NCBI GenBank assembly: GCA_037176705.1
Contig: CM073886.1
Coordinates: forward strand, 3,720,001-3,784,000
Direction: 5' to 3'
DNA: 64,000 bases
Source of the DNA: Molossus alvarezi
Lineage: Eukaryota; Chordata; Mammalia; Chiroptera; Molossidae
Below the pieces are notes generated by a model. It was given only the letters and a program-made list of their open reading frames with translations, was not told the origin of the DNA and did not search any database. This document shows positions 35,983 through 46,772 of the stretch, in pieces. Every line of letters starts with the position of its first letter. Within the stretch, counting starts at the first letter, position 1. The translations under genes and the position numbers were made by a program.

Positions 35983-38083
35983 ATTTAAGTCTTTTATCCA
36001 CGTTGAGTTTATTCTTGTGTATGGTGTAAGTTAGTGGTCTAGTTTCATTTTTTTTTGCATGTAGCTGTCCAATTTTTCCAACACCATTTATTATTCAAGA
36101 GACTGTCTTTACTCCACTGTATGCTCTTGCCACTTTTGTCAAATATTAATTGAGCATGTTGCCTTGGGTCCATTTCTGGGTTCTCTATTCTGATCCATTG
36201 ATCTATCTGCCTGTTCTTGTGCCGGTACCGGGCTGTTTTGATTAGAGTGGCTTTGTAGTATAACCTGAAATCTGGTAATGTGATCCCTCCTACTTTGTTC
36301 TTCTTTTTCAAGATTGCTGTGGCTATTTGAGGTCTTTTTTGGTTTCATATGAACTTTTGAAGTATTCGTTGTAGATCTTTGAAGTATGTTGTTGGTATTT
36401 TGATGGGGATTCCATTGAATCTATAGATTGCTTTGGGTAGCAGGAACATTTTAATGATGTTAATTCTTCCAATTCATGAAGAAGGTATGTGCTTCCACTT
36501 TTTGTATATCTTCCTCTGTTTTTTCTTTTTTCAATGACCTGTAGTTTTCTGTGAATAGATCCTTTATTTCTTTGGTTAAGTTTATTCCTAGGAATCTTAA
36601 TATTTTTTCCGCGATAGTAATTGGATTGTTTTGTTTTTGTTTTTAGTTTCTGTGAGTTATTGGGGTATAAGAATGCCATCAATTCCTTGACGTTAATGTT
36701 GTATCCTGCTACTGTTCCAAATTCATTTATTAAGTCTAGTAAATTTTTGATGGTATATTTAGGGTTTTCTTCATATAGTATCATGTCATCTGTGAATATG
36801 ACAGTTTCACGTCCTCCTTTCCTATTCAGATCCCTTTTATTTTTAATCCCTGTCTGATTGCTGTGGCAAAGACTTCCAGTACTATGTTAAAAAAGAGTGG
36901 CAAAAGTGGGAATCCTTGTCTTGTTCCTGTTCCTAAGAAAAATGCTTTTAGTGTTTGCCCATTGAGTATGATTTGGATGTAGGTCTATCATACATGGCCT
37001 TTATTATGTGGAGATCTGATCCCTCTATTCCCAGATTGCTGAGCGTTTTTATCAGAAATGGGTGCTGGATTTTGTTGAATGATTTTTCAGTGTCTATTGA
37101 TATGATCATATAATTTTTATCTTTCATTTGTTTTATGTGGTGTATCACATTTATTGATTTGTGGATATTGTACCAGCCTTGCAACCCTGGGATTAGTCCC
37201 ACTTGGTCATGGTGAACACTTTTTTTGATGTATTGCTGGATTCGATTTGCTAGTATTTTGTTCAGGATGTTGGCATCCATGTTTATCAGGGATGTTGGTC
37301 TGTAGTTTTCTTTCTTTGTAGTTTCTTTCTTTTTCTGGTTTTGGAATTAGAGTTATGCTGGCCTCATAAAACAAGTTTGGAAGTCTTCCTTCTTCTTGAA
37401 TTTTTTGAAGTAGTTTGAGGAGAATGGGTATTAGTTCTTCTTTGAATGTTTGGTAAAATTCCCTCGTGAAGCCATCTGGGCCTGGGTTTCTTCTTTTGCT
37501 GGGAGAGTCTTGATTACATCTTCAATTTCTTTTGTTGTTATTGGTCTGTTCAAGATTTCTATCTCTTCTTGGTCCAGTTTTGGGAGACTATGTGTTTTTA
37601 GAAATGTTTCCATTTCACTTAGATTGTCGAATTTTTTGCCATATAATAGTTCATAATATCTGTTAACAATCCTTTGTATTTCTGTGTTGTCAGTTATTAT
37701 TTCTCCTCTTTAATTTGTGATTTTGTGTATTTGGGTTCTCTCTTTTTGTTTCTTGGTGAGTCTACCTAAGGGTCCATCAGTCTTGTTTGTCTTTTCAAAG
37801 AACCAGCTCTTTGTTTCATTGATCCTTTGAATTGTTTTTTGGTCTCTATGTCATTTACTTCTGGTCTGATCTTTACTATTTCCTTCCATCTACTTGCTGT
37901 GGGGTTTTCTTTTTGTTTGCATTCTAGTTCTTTAAGTTGTGAGGTTAGATCATCTATTAGAAATTTTTCTTGCTTCTTGAGGTAGGCCTTTAGTGCTATG
38001 AACTTCCCTCTCAAAACTGCTTTCGCAGCATCCCATAGATTTTGTGTTGTTGTGTGTTCATTTTCATTGGTTTCCAGGAAGTT

Positions 38084-38596
38084 TTAAATTCCTTCCTTGA
38101 ACTCCATGGTAACCCATTCATTGTTTACTAATATGCTATTTGCCTTCCATGTTTTCAAATGTCTTTGCATGTCCTTGCTGCAATTGATTTCTAGTTGCAT
38201 GCCATTGTGATCTGAGAAGAGGCTTGATATGATTTCAATCTTGAACTTATAGAGACTTAGTTTGTGTCCTAACATGTGGTCTATCTTGGAGAATGTCCCA
38301 TGTGCACTTGAGAAGATGGTAAATTCTGCTTTTTTGGTGTGTAATTCTCTGTAGACATCTATTAAATTCATTTGTTCCAGTGCTTCATTTAGAGCCTCTG
38401 TTTCCTTGTTAATTATTTGTCTAGAAGATCTATTCAGTGATGTCAGCAGGTTGTTGAAGTCCACTGCTATGATTGAATTGCTGTGGATTTCTCCTTTGAA
38501 GTCCTCCAAATGATTTTTAATATATGTTGGTGCTCCTATATTGGGTGCATATATGTTTATCAAGGTTATATCTTCCTCTTGGATAGATCCTTTCAA
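38084..38596 (-). pseudogene. L1-A ORF2 endonuclease fragment
   Basis: 170 codons: INIYAPNIGAPTYIKNHLED, SIIAVDFNNLLTSLNRSSRQ, FSKIDHMLGHKLSLYKF, SDHNGMQLEINCSK. The GDFN catalytic motif is changed to VDFN, with the downstream SDHN intact. Part of a dead ORF2. Confidence 0.75.
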
Positions 38597-39467
38597 TAGT
38601 ATGTAGTGGCTTTGTTTCTAGTTATGGCCTTCATTTTGAAATCTACTTTATCAGATATGAGTACAGCTACCCCAGCTTCTTTTTTGCTTTCCGTTTGCTT
38701 GAAAGATTTTATTCCATCCCTGCACTTTCAAGCTATGTGAGTCTTTTGTTGTCAGGTGGGTCTATTGTAAACAACATATATGTGAGTCGTGCTTTCTTTT
38801 CCACTCAGCTACTCTGTGTCTTACTGTCAGAGCATTCAAACCATTCACATTTAAGGTGATAATTGATATGTACTTATTTATTGCCATTTTTGTTAATTGA
38901 GGTTTTATTTTTCTTCCAATTTCTTCTACTAATTACAGTAGTTCTTTTAGCATATCTTGCAGTGCTGGTTTGGTGTTAATATATTCCCTTAACCTTTTAT
39001 TATTTATTTATTTTTGGTCTGGAAAGCTCTTTATTTGACCTTCTGTTTTGAATAATAGCCTTGCTGGGTAGAGTAGTCTTGGATTCAGATCCTTGTTGTT
39101 CATGACCTTGATTACTTCATGCCACTCCCTTCTGGCCTGTAGTGTTTCTGCTGAAGTCAGCCTTATGGGGTTAACTTTGTAGGTAACCTGTTGCTTATCT
39201 CTTGCTGCCTCTAGGATTCTCTCTTTGTCTCTAATTTTTGGCATTTTAATTACTATGTGTCTTGGTGTGGGCGTGTTTGGGTTCTTCTTACTTGGGGTAC
39301 TCTGTGCTTCTTTAACTTGAATGCCTTTTTCCTACACCAAGTTAGGAAAGTTTTCTGTCATTATTTCTTCATATATATTCTCTTATCCTTGCCCATTTTC
39401 TTCCTCTTCAGGGACTCCTATGATGCGAATGTTATTACATTTCCAGGTGTCCCACAGTTCTCTTAAG

Positions 39468-39818
39468 CTATCTTCCTGTTTTAATTGTTTTTTTCTTTTG
39501 GTTTCTGATTGGTTGATTTTTTTCTACCCTTTCTTCTAATTCACTGATCTGGTCCTCAGCTTCCTCTACTCTGCTGGTTAGTCCTTTCAATGTATTCTTA
39601 ATTTCTGCTATGTCATTCTTCATTTCTACTTGGTTGGTTTTCAGTGTTTCTATATCTTTTCTCATGGTGCTGATGTCCTTACTCATGCTGTTGAGCTTCC
39701 TCAAGATCATGGCTCTGAACTCTACCTCTGATAATTTGCTTAGCTGCATTTCATTTATCCCATCTTCAACAGAGTTCTCTTGTTTTTTCATTTGGCATTT
39801 GTTTCTTTGTTTCACCAT
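39468..39818 (-). pseudogene. L1-A ORF1 N-terminal half
   Basis: Starts at the authentic ORF1 ATG: MVKQRNKCQMKKQENSVEDG, then SKLSEVEFRAMILRKLNSMS and a coiled coil ending RVEEAEDQISELEERVEKNQ. It is 116 codons before a stop after a shift in the Lys-rich stretch. The RRM/CTD part continues in another frame (39,008-39,244, TYKVNPIRLTSAETLQARRE). Confidence 0.8.
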
Positions 39819-40624
39819 TTTGGCAATCTCAGTGGGTTTTGGAGCCTGCGAAATTTTCCCTGTGGGTGTTGGTGTTCTGCATTTTGTGGCTCCCTCTACT
39901 GGGTTTGGATGAGCCTCGGTGGGCCCATGTTAAACACCACTGTCAAGTCTTACTTTCCTGGGTAGATTTGTAAGCCCAGGAAAGGTTCAGTTATCCTCTA
40001 GCTTTTTCCTAGAAGCTAGTAGTCTCAGTTACTCAGTGCCTTGGAATGTAGCCTTGGTGTTCTGCATAAAAGGATTTCCAGAGGGTAGGATAGATGCTGG
40101 TTATTAATGAGCCTCAATTTGCATTACTTTGCCGTACCTGGGAAAGGATGAATATCTTGGGGGGTGGGGGCTGCTGCTTTTCCCCACAGCTCTGGGAAGG
40201 AGCACACTGGCCACTGTTCTTTGTGGACGCAGCTCAGCAAAAACTCTGAGTGCCTTCCAAATTTTGGGTGTCCCCACAGAGTTACAGCCCTCTCTGCCCT
40301 CCTTCCCTGCCGTAGCCCCCAGGTGAGTGGCTGTGGCTATTTTAGTGCTCTGTACTGCCTCTCTGCACTGTAGAGAGGGCTTGGTCTTTATTCCCCAAGG
40401 GTGCTGCTCATAGCGAAGACTGCTGCTTTCCTTGGGCTCTCATCCCGCCACCGTCTTGTGCCTCTGCAGATGCTACCAATGTCCCTGGTTATGTGGTCCT
40501 ATCCTGCTGCTTTTCTGTTGCTTTTTTCTGAGGATTTGTCTTTATTTTAGTTGTAATTCCCGTTTGGATCTGGGACATTGTCTGGGTAGTTTCTATTCTC
40601 TCTGCCTCCATTTTTCACTTCCTC

Positions 40625-41358
40625 CATGCCTATCTTGTGCACAGCTGGGTTGTACAGGCCTTCCAGGTGCCCCAGCACCCTGCAGTTCCCATGGGTAATT
40701 GGATCGCATAGTCCCTTTGGGGACCCACCTTTATGCCTATGTTATGGGCTGCTGGGTCACACAGGCCTCCCTGGTGCTTCAGCACCCCACAGGTCCCATG
40801 GGTAACTGGATGGCACAGTCCCTGCTGGGTTGCACACGCATCTCTGTTACTTCAGCACCCCACAGGCCTGTGGGTAACTAGATCACACAGTCCCCGCTGG
40901 GACGCACAGGCCTCTATGGTGCTTCAGTACCCCACAGGTCCCGCAGGTAACTGGATATCACAGTCCCTGCAGGGTCATGCATGCCTCTCTGGTGCTTCAG
41001 CAACCCACAGGTCCTGGGGGTAACTGGATGGCACAGTCCCTGTTGAGTCGCACAGGCCTCTCTGGTGCTTCAACACCCCAAAGGCCCAGTGAGTAACTAG
41101 ATTGTGCAGTCCCTGCTGGGTTGCATAGGCCTCTCTGGTGCTTCAGCACCCTGCAGGTCCTGGGGGTAACTAGATCCCACAGTCCCTGCTGCGTCACACA
41201 GACCCCTCTGGTGTTTCAGCACCCTGCAGGTCCTGGGGGTAACTGGATTGTACATTTCCTACTGGGTCTCACAGGCCTCTCTGGTGCCCCTGCACCCTGT
41301 AGTTCCCATGGGCGAGCAGTTGGATCACACCAGTCTCTCTGGGGCTCTGGCTTCCCAC
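40625..41358. repeat. 73-bp tandem array next to L1-A
   Basis: About ten head-to-tail copies of a 72-73-bp unit. The marker ACAGTCCCTGCTGGGT or a variant recurs at 40,815, 40,887, 40,960, 41,033, 41,106, 41,179 and 41,252 (steps 72, 73, 73, 73, 73, 73). Each unit also has CTCTCTGGTGCTTCAGCACC and GGGTAACTGGAT-like words. It starts where the L1-A 5' UTR ends and stops where L1-B ORF2 begins. It is unlike the 19-bp array. Confidence 0.92.
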
Positions 41359-42108
41359 TCCCAACACCATATATTGAAGAGGCTGTCATTACTCCACTTT
41401 ATGTTCTTGTTACCTTTGTCAAATATTAATTGAGCATAAGGAGTTGGATCAATTTTTGGGTTTTCTGTCCTGTTCCATTTATCTATATGCTTGTTCTGTG
41501 CCAGTACCAGGTTGTTTTTGATTACTATGAGTTTGTAGTATAACCTAGTATCTAGTATTGTGAGCCCTCCTACTTTGTTCTTTTTCAAGATTGCTGTAGC
41601 TATTCAAGGTTATTTTTGGTTCCATATAAGCTTTTGGAGTATTTGTTCTAGTTTTGTGAAATATGTTGTTGGTATTTTGATGGGGAGTGCAATGAATTTA
41701 TAGATTGCTTTGGGTAGTATGGACATTTTAATGAGGTTAACCTTTCCAATCCATGAACATGGTATATGCTTCCACTTTTTTTTATCTTTCTCTATTTCTT
41801 TTTTCAATGCCCAATACTTTTCTGTGAACTGATCCTTTACTTCTTTGTTTAGGTTTACTCCTAGGTATCTTTATTTCCTTGCCACATGGTAACAGGATTG
41901 ATTTTTTAGTTTTCCTTTCTGTGAGTTCATCATTTGTGTATAAGAATGCCATCGATTTCTTGATGGTAATTTTGTATTCTGCTACTGTGCCAAATTCATT
42001 TATTAAGTCCAGTAGATTTTTGATGGTCTTTAGGTTTTTCTATGTACAATATCATGTCATCTGCAAATAATGACAGTTTCACTTCGTCCTTTCCAATTTG
42101 GATCCCTT

Positions 42109-42399
42109 TTATTTTTTCTTCCTGTCTGATTGCTTGGTTAAGACTGCTAGTACTATGTTAAATAAAAGTCGTGAAAATGGGCCTCCCTGTCTTGTTCCTG
42201 TTCTTAAGGGAAATGCTTTTAGCTGTTGCCCATTGAGTATGATGTTGGCTGTAGGTTTTTCATATATGGCCTTTATTATCTCAAGATATGATCCCTCTAT
42301 TCCCACATTGCTGAGCGTTTTTATCAGAAATGGGTGCTGGATTTTGTTGAATGGTTTTTTAGCATCTATTGATATGATCAAATGTTTTATATCTTTCAT
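42109..42399 (-). pseudogene. L1-B ORF2 RT fragment
   Basis: 96 codons of the RT palm/fingers: [60 protein letters not shown]. It stops just before the FADD active site, which lies frameshifted near 42,050. Confidence 0.7.
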
Positions 42400-44224
42400 T
42401 TTGACTATGTGGTGTATAACATTTATTGATTTGAGATTATTGTACTATCCTTGCATCCCTGGGATGAATCCCACTTGGTCTGATGAATACTTTTTTTTTT
42501 TTCATGTGTTGCTGGATCTGATTTGCTAATATTTTTTTCATGTGTTGCTGGATCTGATTTGTTAAGGATTTTGTCATCTGTGTTCATTAGTGATATTCAC
42601 CTGTATTTTTTTGTTGTTGTTGTTTATAGTGTCTTTACCTGATTTTGGAATTAGAATTATTATGGCCTCATAAAATGAGTTTGGAAGTCTTCCACGTTCT
42701 GGAATTTCTTTGACTAGTTTGAGGAGAATGGGTGTTAGATCTTCTTTACCTGATGGTAACACCTGCCCCCCTTTCCCCCTTGAACCCATACAGGCCTAGG
42801 CTTTTGTTTGCTGGGAGTTTCTTGATTATATTTTTAACTTTCTTAGTTGTTATTGGTCTCTTCAAGTTTTCTATCACTTCCTGATTTTTGGGAGACTGTG
42901 CATTTCTAGGAATTTCTCCATTTCACCTAGATTGTTTAATTTGTTGGCATATAATTGTTCACAGTATGTTTTAATGATCCTTTGTATTTCTGTGGTGTCA
43001 GTTGCTACTTCTTCTCTTTACTTTCTGATTTTGTTTATCTGGTTCCTCTCTTTTTGTTTCTTGGTGAGTCTGGTTAAAGGTTCATCAATCTTGTTTATGT
43101 GATCAAACAACCAGCTCTTTGTTTCACTGATTTTTTATTTTTATTTTATTTTTTTTAGTTTCTATGTCATATATTTCTGCTCTGACCTTTACTATTTCCT
43201 TCTACTTGCTCTGGGTTTTTCTCTTTGTTTACTTTCTAGTTCTTTAAGTTGTAGGGTTAGAAAGTCAATTAGGAATTTTTCTTGTTTCTTGTGGTAGGCC
43301 TGTAGTGCTGTGAACCTCCCTCTCAGGACTGCTTTCACTGCATCCTATAGATTTTGTGTTGTCGTGTGTTCATTTTCATTTGTTTCCAGGAAGTTTTTGA
43401 ATTTCTCTTTTGATCTTCTTGGTAACCCATTTGTTGTTTAATAATATTCTATTTAGCCTCCATGTGTTTGAATGTTTTTGTGTGTTTTTATTGCAATTGA
43501 GTTCTAGTTTCATGTCACTGTAATCTGAGAAGATGCTTGATATGGTTTCAATCTTCTTGAATTTGTAGGAACTACTTTGTGTCCTAACCTGTGATCTATT
43601 ATCGAGAATGAACCATGTGCACTTGAGAAGAATGTATATTCTGAAGCTTTGGGTTGAAATGTTCTATAAATATCAATTAACTCCAACTGATCTAGTTCAT
43701 CATTTAAAGACTTTATCTAGATGGTTTATCCAGTGTGTCGTCGGGGTGTTAAAATCACCCACTATCATTGTATTACTGTTGATCTCCCTTGAAGTCCTCC
43801 AGATGTTTTTTGATATATTTTGGTGCTCCTGTATTTTTGGTGCATATATGTTTACCAGGGTTATATCCTCCTGTTGGATTATTCCCTTTCATATTATGTA
43901 GTGACCTTCTTTGTCTCTTACTATGTCTCTTATTATTATGAAGTCTTATCAGATATTATTATTGGTACACTAGCTTTTTTTTCTTTTCCATTTGCTTGGG
44001 AAAATTTTTTCTATCCCTTTACTTTCATCCTGTGTGAGTCTTTTCTTGTGAGGTGGGTAGACAGCATATATATGGGTTATGTTTTATTATTCAGTCAGCT
44101 AGCCTATGTCTTTTGATAGGAACAGTTAAGCCATTTACATTTAAGGTTATTATTGAGAAATACTTATTAATGACCATTTTTATTTTATGCTTGTATTCCT
44201 GTCTCTCTTTGTTTCTTCTTTTTT

Positions 44225-44524
44225 TTATAGCAGTCCCTCTAGCATTTCTTGAGGTGCTGGTTTGGTAGTGGTAAATTTCGTTAGCTTTTTTTGTCTGTGA
44301 AGCTCTTTATTTCCCCATTCAGTTTTGAAATATAGCCTTGCTGGACAGAGAAGTCTTGGATTCAGACCCTTGCCTTTCATTACTTTGTATACTTCATGCC
44401 ACTCCCTTCTGGCCTGCAGTGTTTCTGTTGAGAAATAAGCTGACAGTCTAATCAGAACTTTCTTGTAGGGAACTTTCTTCCTCTCTCTTGTTTCCTTTAA
44501 TTTTTTGTCTTTAATGTTTGCCAT
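44225..44524 (-). pseudogene. L1-B ORF1 C-terminal fragment
   Basis: 99 codons: MANIKDKKLKETRERKKVPY, then RLSAYFSTETLQARREWHEV and LNPRLLCPARLYFKTEWGNK. This is the ORF1p C-terminal domain. The coiled-coil part lies in broken frames up to about 45,100. Confidence 0.7.
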
Positions 44525-46165
44525 TTTAATTATGATGTGTCTAGCTGTGGATCTTCTTGGGTTTATTTTGCCATCTTATTTGAAACTCTGTGTTTCCTGG
44601 ACTTGTGTGACTTTTTCCTTCACCAAATTAGGGAAATTTTTTGTCATTATTTCTTCAAACAGATTCTGTATCCCTTTCTATGATTCTTCTCCTCTTGTAC
44701 CCCTATCATGCAAATGTTGTTATGTTTTGTGTTTTCATAAATCTCCCTCAAACTCTCCTCCTGCTTTTAAATTTTCCCCCCATTTGCTGCTCTATTTGGG
44801 CGGTTTTTTTTTTTTTTTTCTACCTTGTCTTCTAACTCGTTGATTCAGTCTTCAGCTTCTTCTAATATACTATTGAATCCTTCTAAGGTATTTTTCATAT
44901 CAGCTATGTCATTCTTTATTTCGTCTTCATTTTTATTCATAGATTCTACCTCTTTTTTAAGCTAATGTAGTTCCCACTGAGCTCTTTGTATTTCTCATTA
45001 AGTTGCTTGTAGTTCTCGCTAAATTGTTTGAGCACCCTTAAAATTATTGCTTTGAATTCTTTATCTGACAAATTGCTTTCTTCCATTTCATGTAGTTACT
45101 TCTCTTGTGATCCTCCTTTTCTTTCATTTGGGTGTTGTTTTTTTTGTCTCCCCATTTTAGAAGTCTGGTAGTTTTAGGCCTGATGAGGGATATTGGGTTG
45201 TATAGGCAGGTTGATGTGCATGAAATAAGTTGCTGTGCCTCCCAGACTGTTTTGGCGCATGGTGCCTCTTGCCTGCTGTGGGTCCTGGAGGATTGACAAC
45301 TGATGGCTGGTATTGGTCTGTCATGGTAGGCACTGCTGGGGTGCATGCATTCCACCAGTGTGCTGCTGGGGCATTCAGTTCCCAGCCAGGGCTCTACTGG
45401 GGCATGCAGTTCCCCACTGGGGCTCTGCTGGGGCGGGTGGGTCCCACCAGTGGGCTTCTGAGACATGCTGCTGACTGGCTGGGCTCAGCTCCTCATCAGC
45501 TACTGTTGGTGCTGCTGGGGGTGAGTATCAGTTCCCTGTTTTTGCTGCTGCTGCTGCTGTTATTGCCAGGGGGTATTCCCAGCCCCCAATCCTCTGCTGC
45601 CATTAGGGGCTGATGATGCTCAGCTCCCAAGCCTCAGCTGCTGTTGGTGGTGGGTCTCCTCTCCTATCCAGTCACTGCTGCTGTGGGGGAAGGTGCTGGG
45701 CTCCCATGCTGACCCTACTGCTATGAGGTGGTATAGCTCTGATCAGGCTGCTGCTGTGGGGGATGGTACTTGGCTCCTGGCCAGATGGGGCTTCTATAGC
45801 AGGCACCTTGACAGTGCTGCTGCTGTGTGCACTGATCCGCATTGACACAACGGGGTCCACTGATTCGATGGTGCAAGGTGTACAAGTGGATCAGGTTGCT
45901 GGGTCCTAGCTGCCCCTCCTGCCTCTTTTCAGAGAAGACCAGGGATCTTCCAAAATGACAAGGCCTCTTGGCCATGCAGGGAAAAGTGCCCTGACAAGCC
46001 GCTTACCAAGGTAGCTGGCTCCTCCCACCCACAGCACAGGAACCCTCTGCCCCATGTTTCTGCACTGCATGAGGTTGCTCGTCTACACTCACATCCACTC
46101 ACACTTGCTCACACTTTCACATATTCACCCTCACTCCAGTCCTGCCCGCTGCCATCTTTTTCTCA

Positions 46166-46621
46166 TTGGTCTGTTTTGAATCCTTGTAGTGAAATTTTCA
46201 ATTCAGTTCATTTTATTCTTTAACTCTATGAATTCTTTTTGGTGCTTAGGTTTTCTCTTTCTTTGATGAAATTCTCAATTTTCACATGCATTGTTATCCT
46301 AACTTTGGTGAGCATCTTCATGGTGGTTATTTTGAATTCTCTATAGGGTGTCATGTGTCTCCCTCTCTTAAGAGTTAAATTCTGGAAGTTTATTTTTATT
46401 TTGTTTGAAAAATATCTCTATTCTGCTTCTGTTTTTTTTTTTTCATTAATAAAATTAAAAAAGAAGTAATTATAAGGCTTTTTAGACTTGTAATAAAATG
46501 AATTGTGGCATGCCCTACCTTCTTCTTGCTCACCCAAATCATGAAAAGCTAAGCGAAGTCTGACAAGTATAAGGAAAGTACAAAATTGTTTTATGTGTTT
46601 TTTTTTAATGGTTTTTATCAG
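46166..46621. other. Intron before exon 5
   Basis: AT-rich sequence between the 5' end of L1-B and the exon 5 acceptor, with a T run at 46,431-46,441 and a pyrimidine-rich stretch before the acceptor. No other feature seen. Confidence 0.5.
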
Positions 46622-46772
46622 GTGTGGGATATCACATAGTCATGGTGAAGGAACCCCACTGTAATGTTGAAAAAATTTCTAAATTTATGTGTTATCATAT
46701 ACCATCAGCCATTTTGGAGAAGAATATTAGAAATGAATTATCTTTTCTTCTACCCAAAGACAGCACACACAG
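46622..46772 (+). CDS. ABCA-like exon 5 of window: post-NBD1 region
   Basis: Acceptor AG is at 46,620-46,621 after a T-rich tract, the donor is GTATGG at 46,773. With the G left by exon 4 it reads GVGYHIVMVKEPHCN, then SKFMCYHIPSA, ending ELSFLLPKDSTH. These match the segment after NBD1 in ABCA3 (a GYHMTLVKEPHCN-like motif and a SFILPRESTH-like end). It enters in phase 1 and exits in phase 2, fitting exons 4 and 6. The exon has no long open frame around it, so a simple ORF scan misses it; I found it by motif and phase. Confidence 0.93.

Larger units (their letters stand above)
34858..40625 (-). mobile_element. L1 (L1-A), near full length, antisense
   Basis: Read on the minus strand, the element starts near 40,625 (AAAATGGAGGCAGAGAGAAT, then ACAACTAAAATAAAGACAAA) and its 5' UTR runs to 39,820. 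ORF1 starts at ATG 39,818, ORF2 runs from about 38,890 to 35,270, and the 3' end is at about 34,860. It opposes the ABCA gene. The sequence is relatively well kept, but both ORFs have stops and shifts. It abuts a 73-bp tandem array at its 5' side. Confidence 0.88.
41359..46165 (-). mobile_element. L1 (L1-B), antisense, 3' part missing
   Basis: The minus-strand 5' end is near 46,165 (AAGATGGCAGCGGGCAGGAC), the same subfamily as L1-1. The 5' UTR runs to about 45,150, degenerate ORF1 45,100-44,230 and ORF2 44,150-41,360. The ORF2 C-terminus after the FNIWCWE-like word is absent, because the tandem array takes its place. ORF2 is full of frameshifts. Confidence 0.82.

Noticed and set aside
40625..41358. 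CRISPR array
   Set aside because: Units are contiguous with no unique spacers, and the genome is mammalian.
40432..41429. Several 60-100-codon frames with repeated GASA-, CWVTQAS-like words
   Set aside because: Products of translating the 73-bp tandem array and L1-A 5' UTR, not genes.
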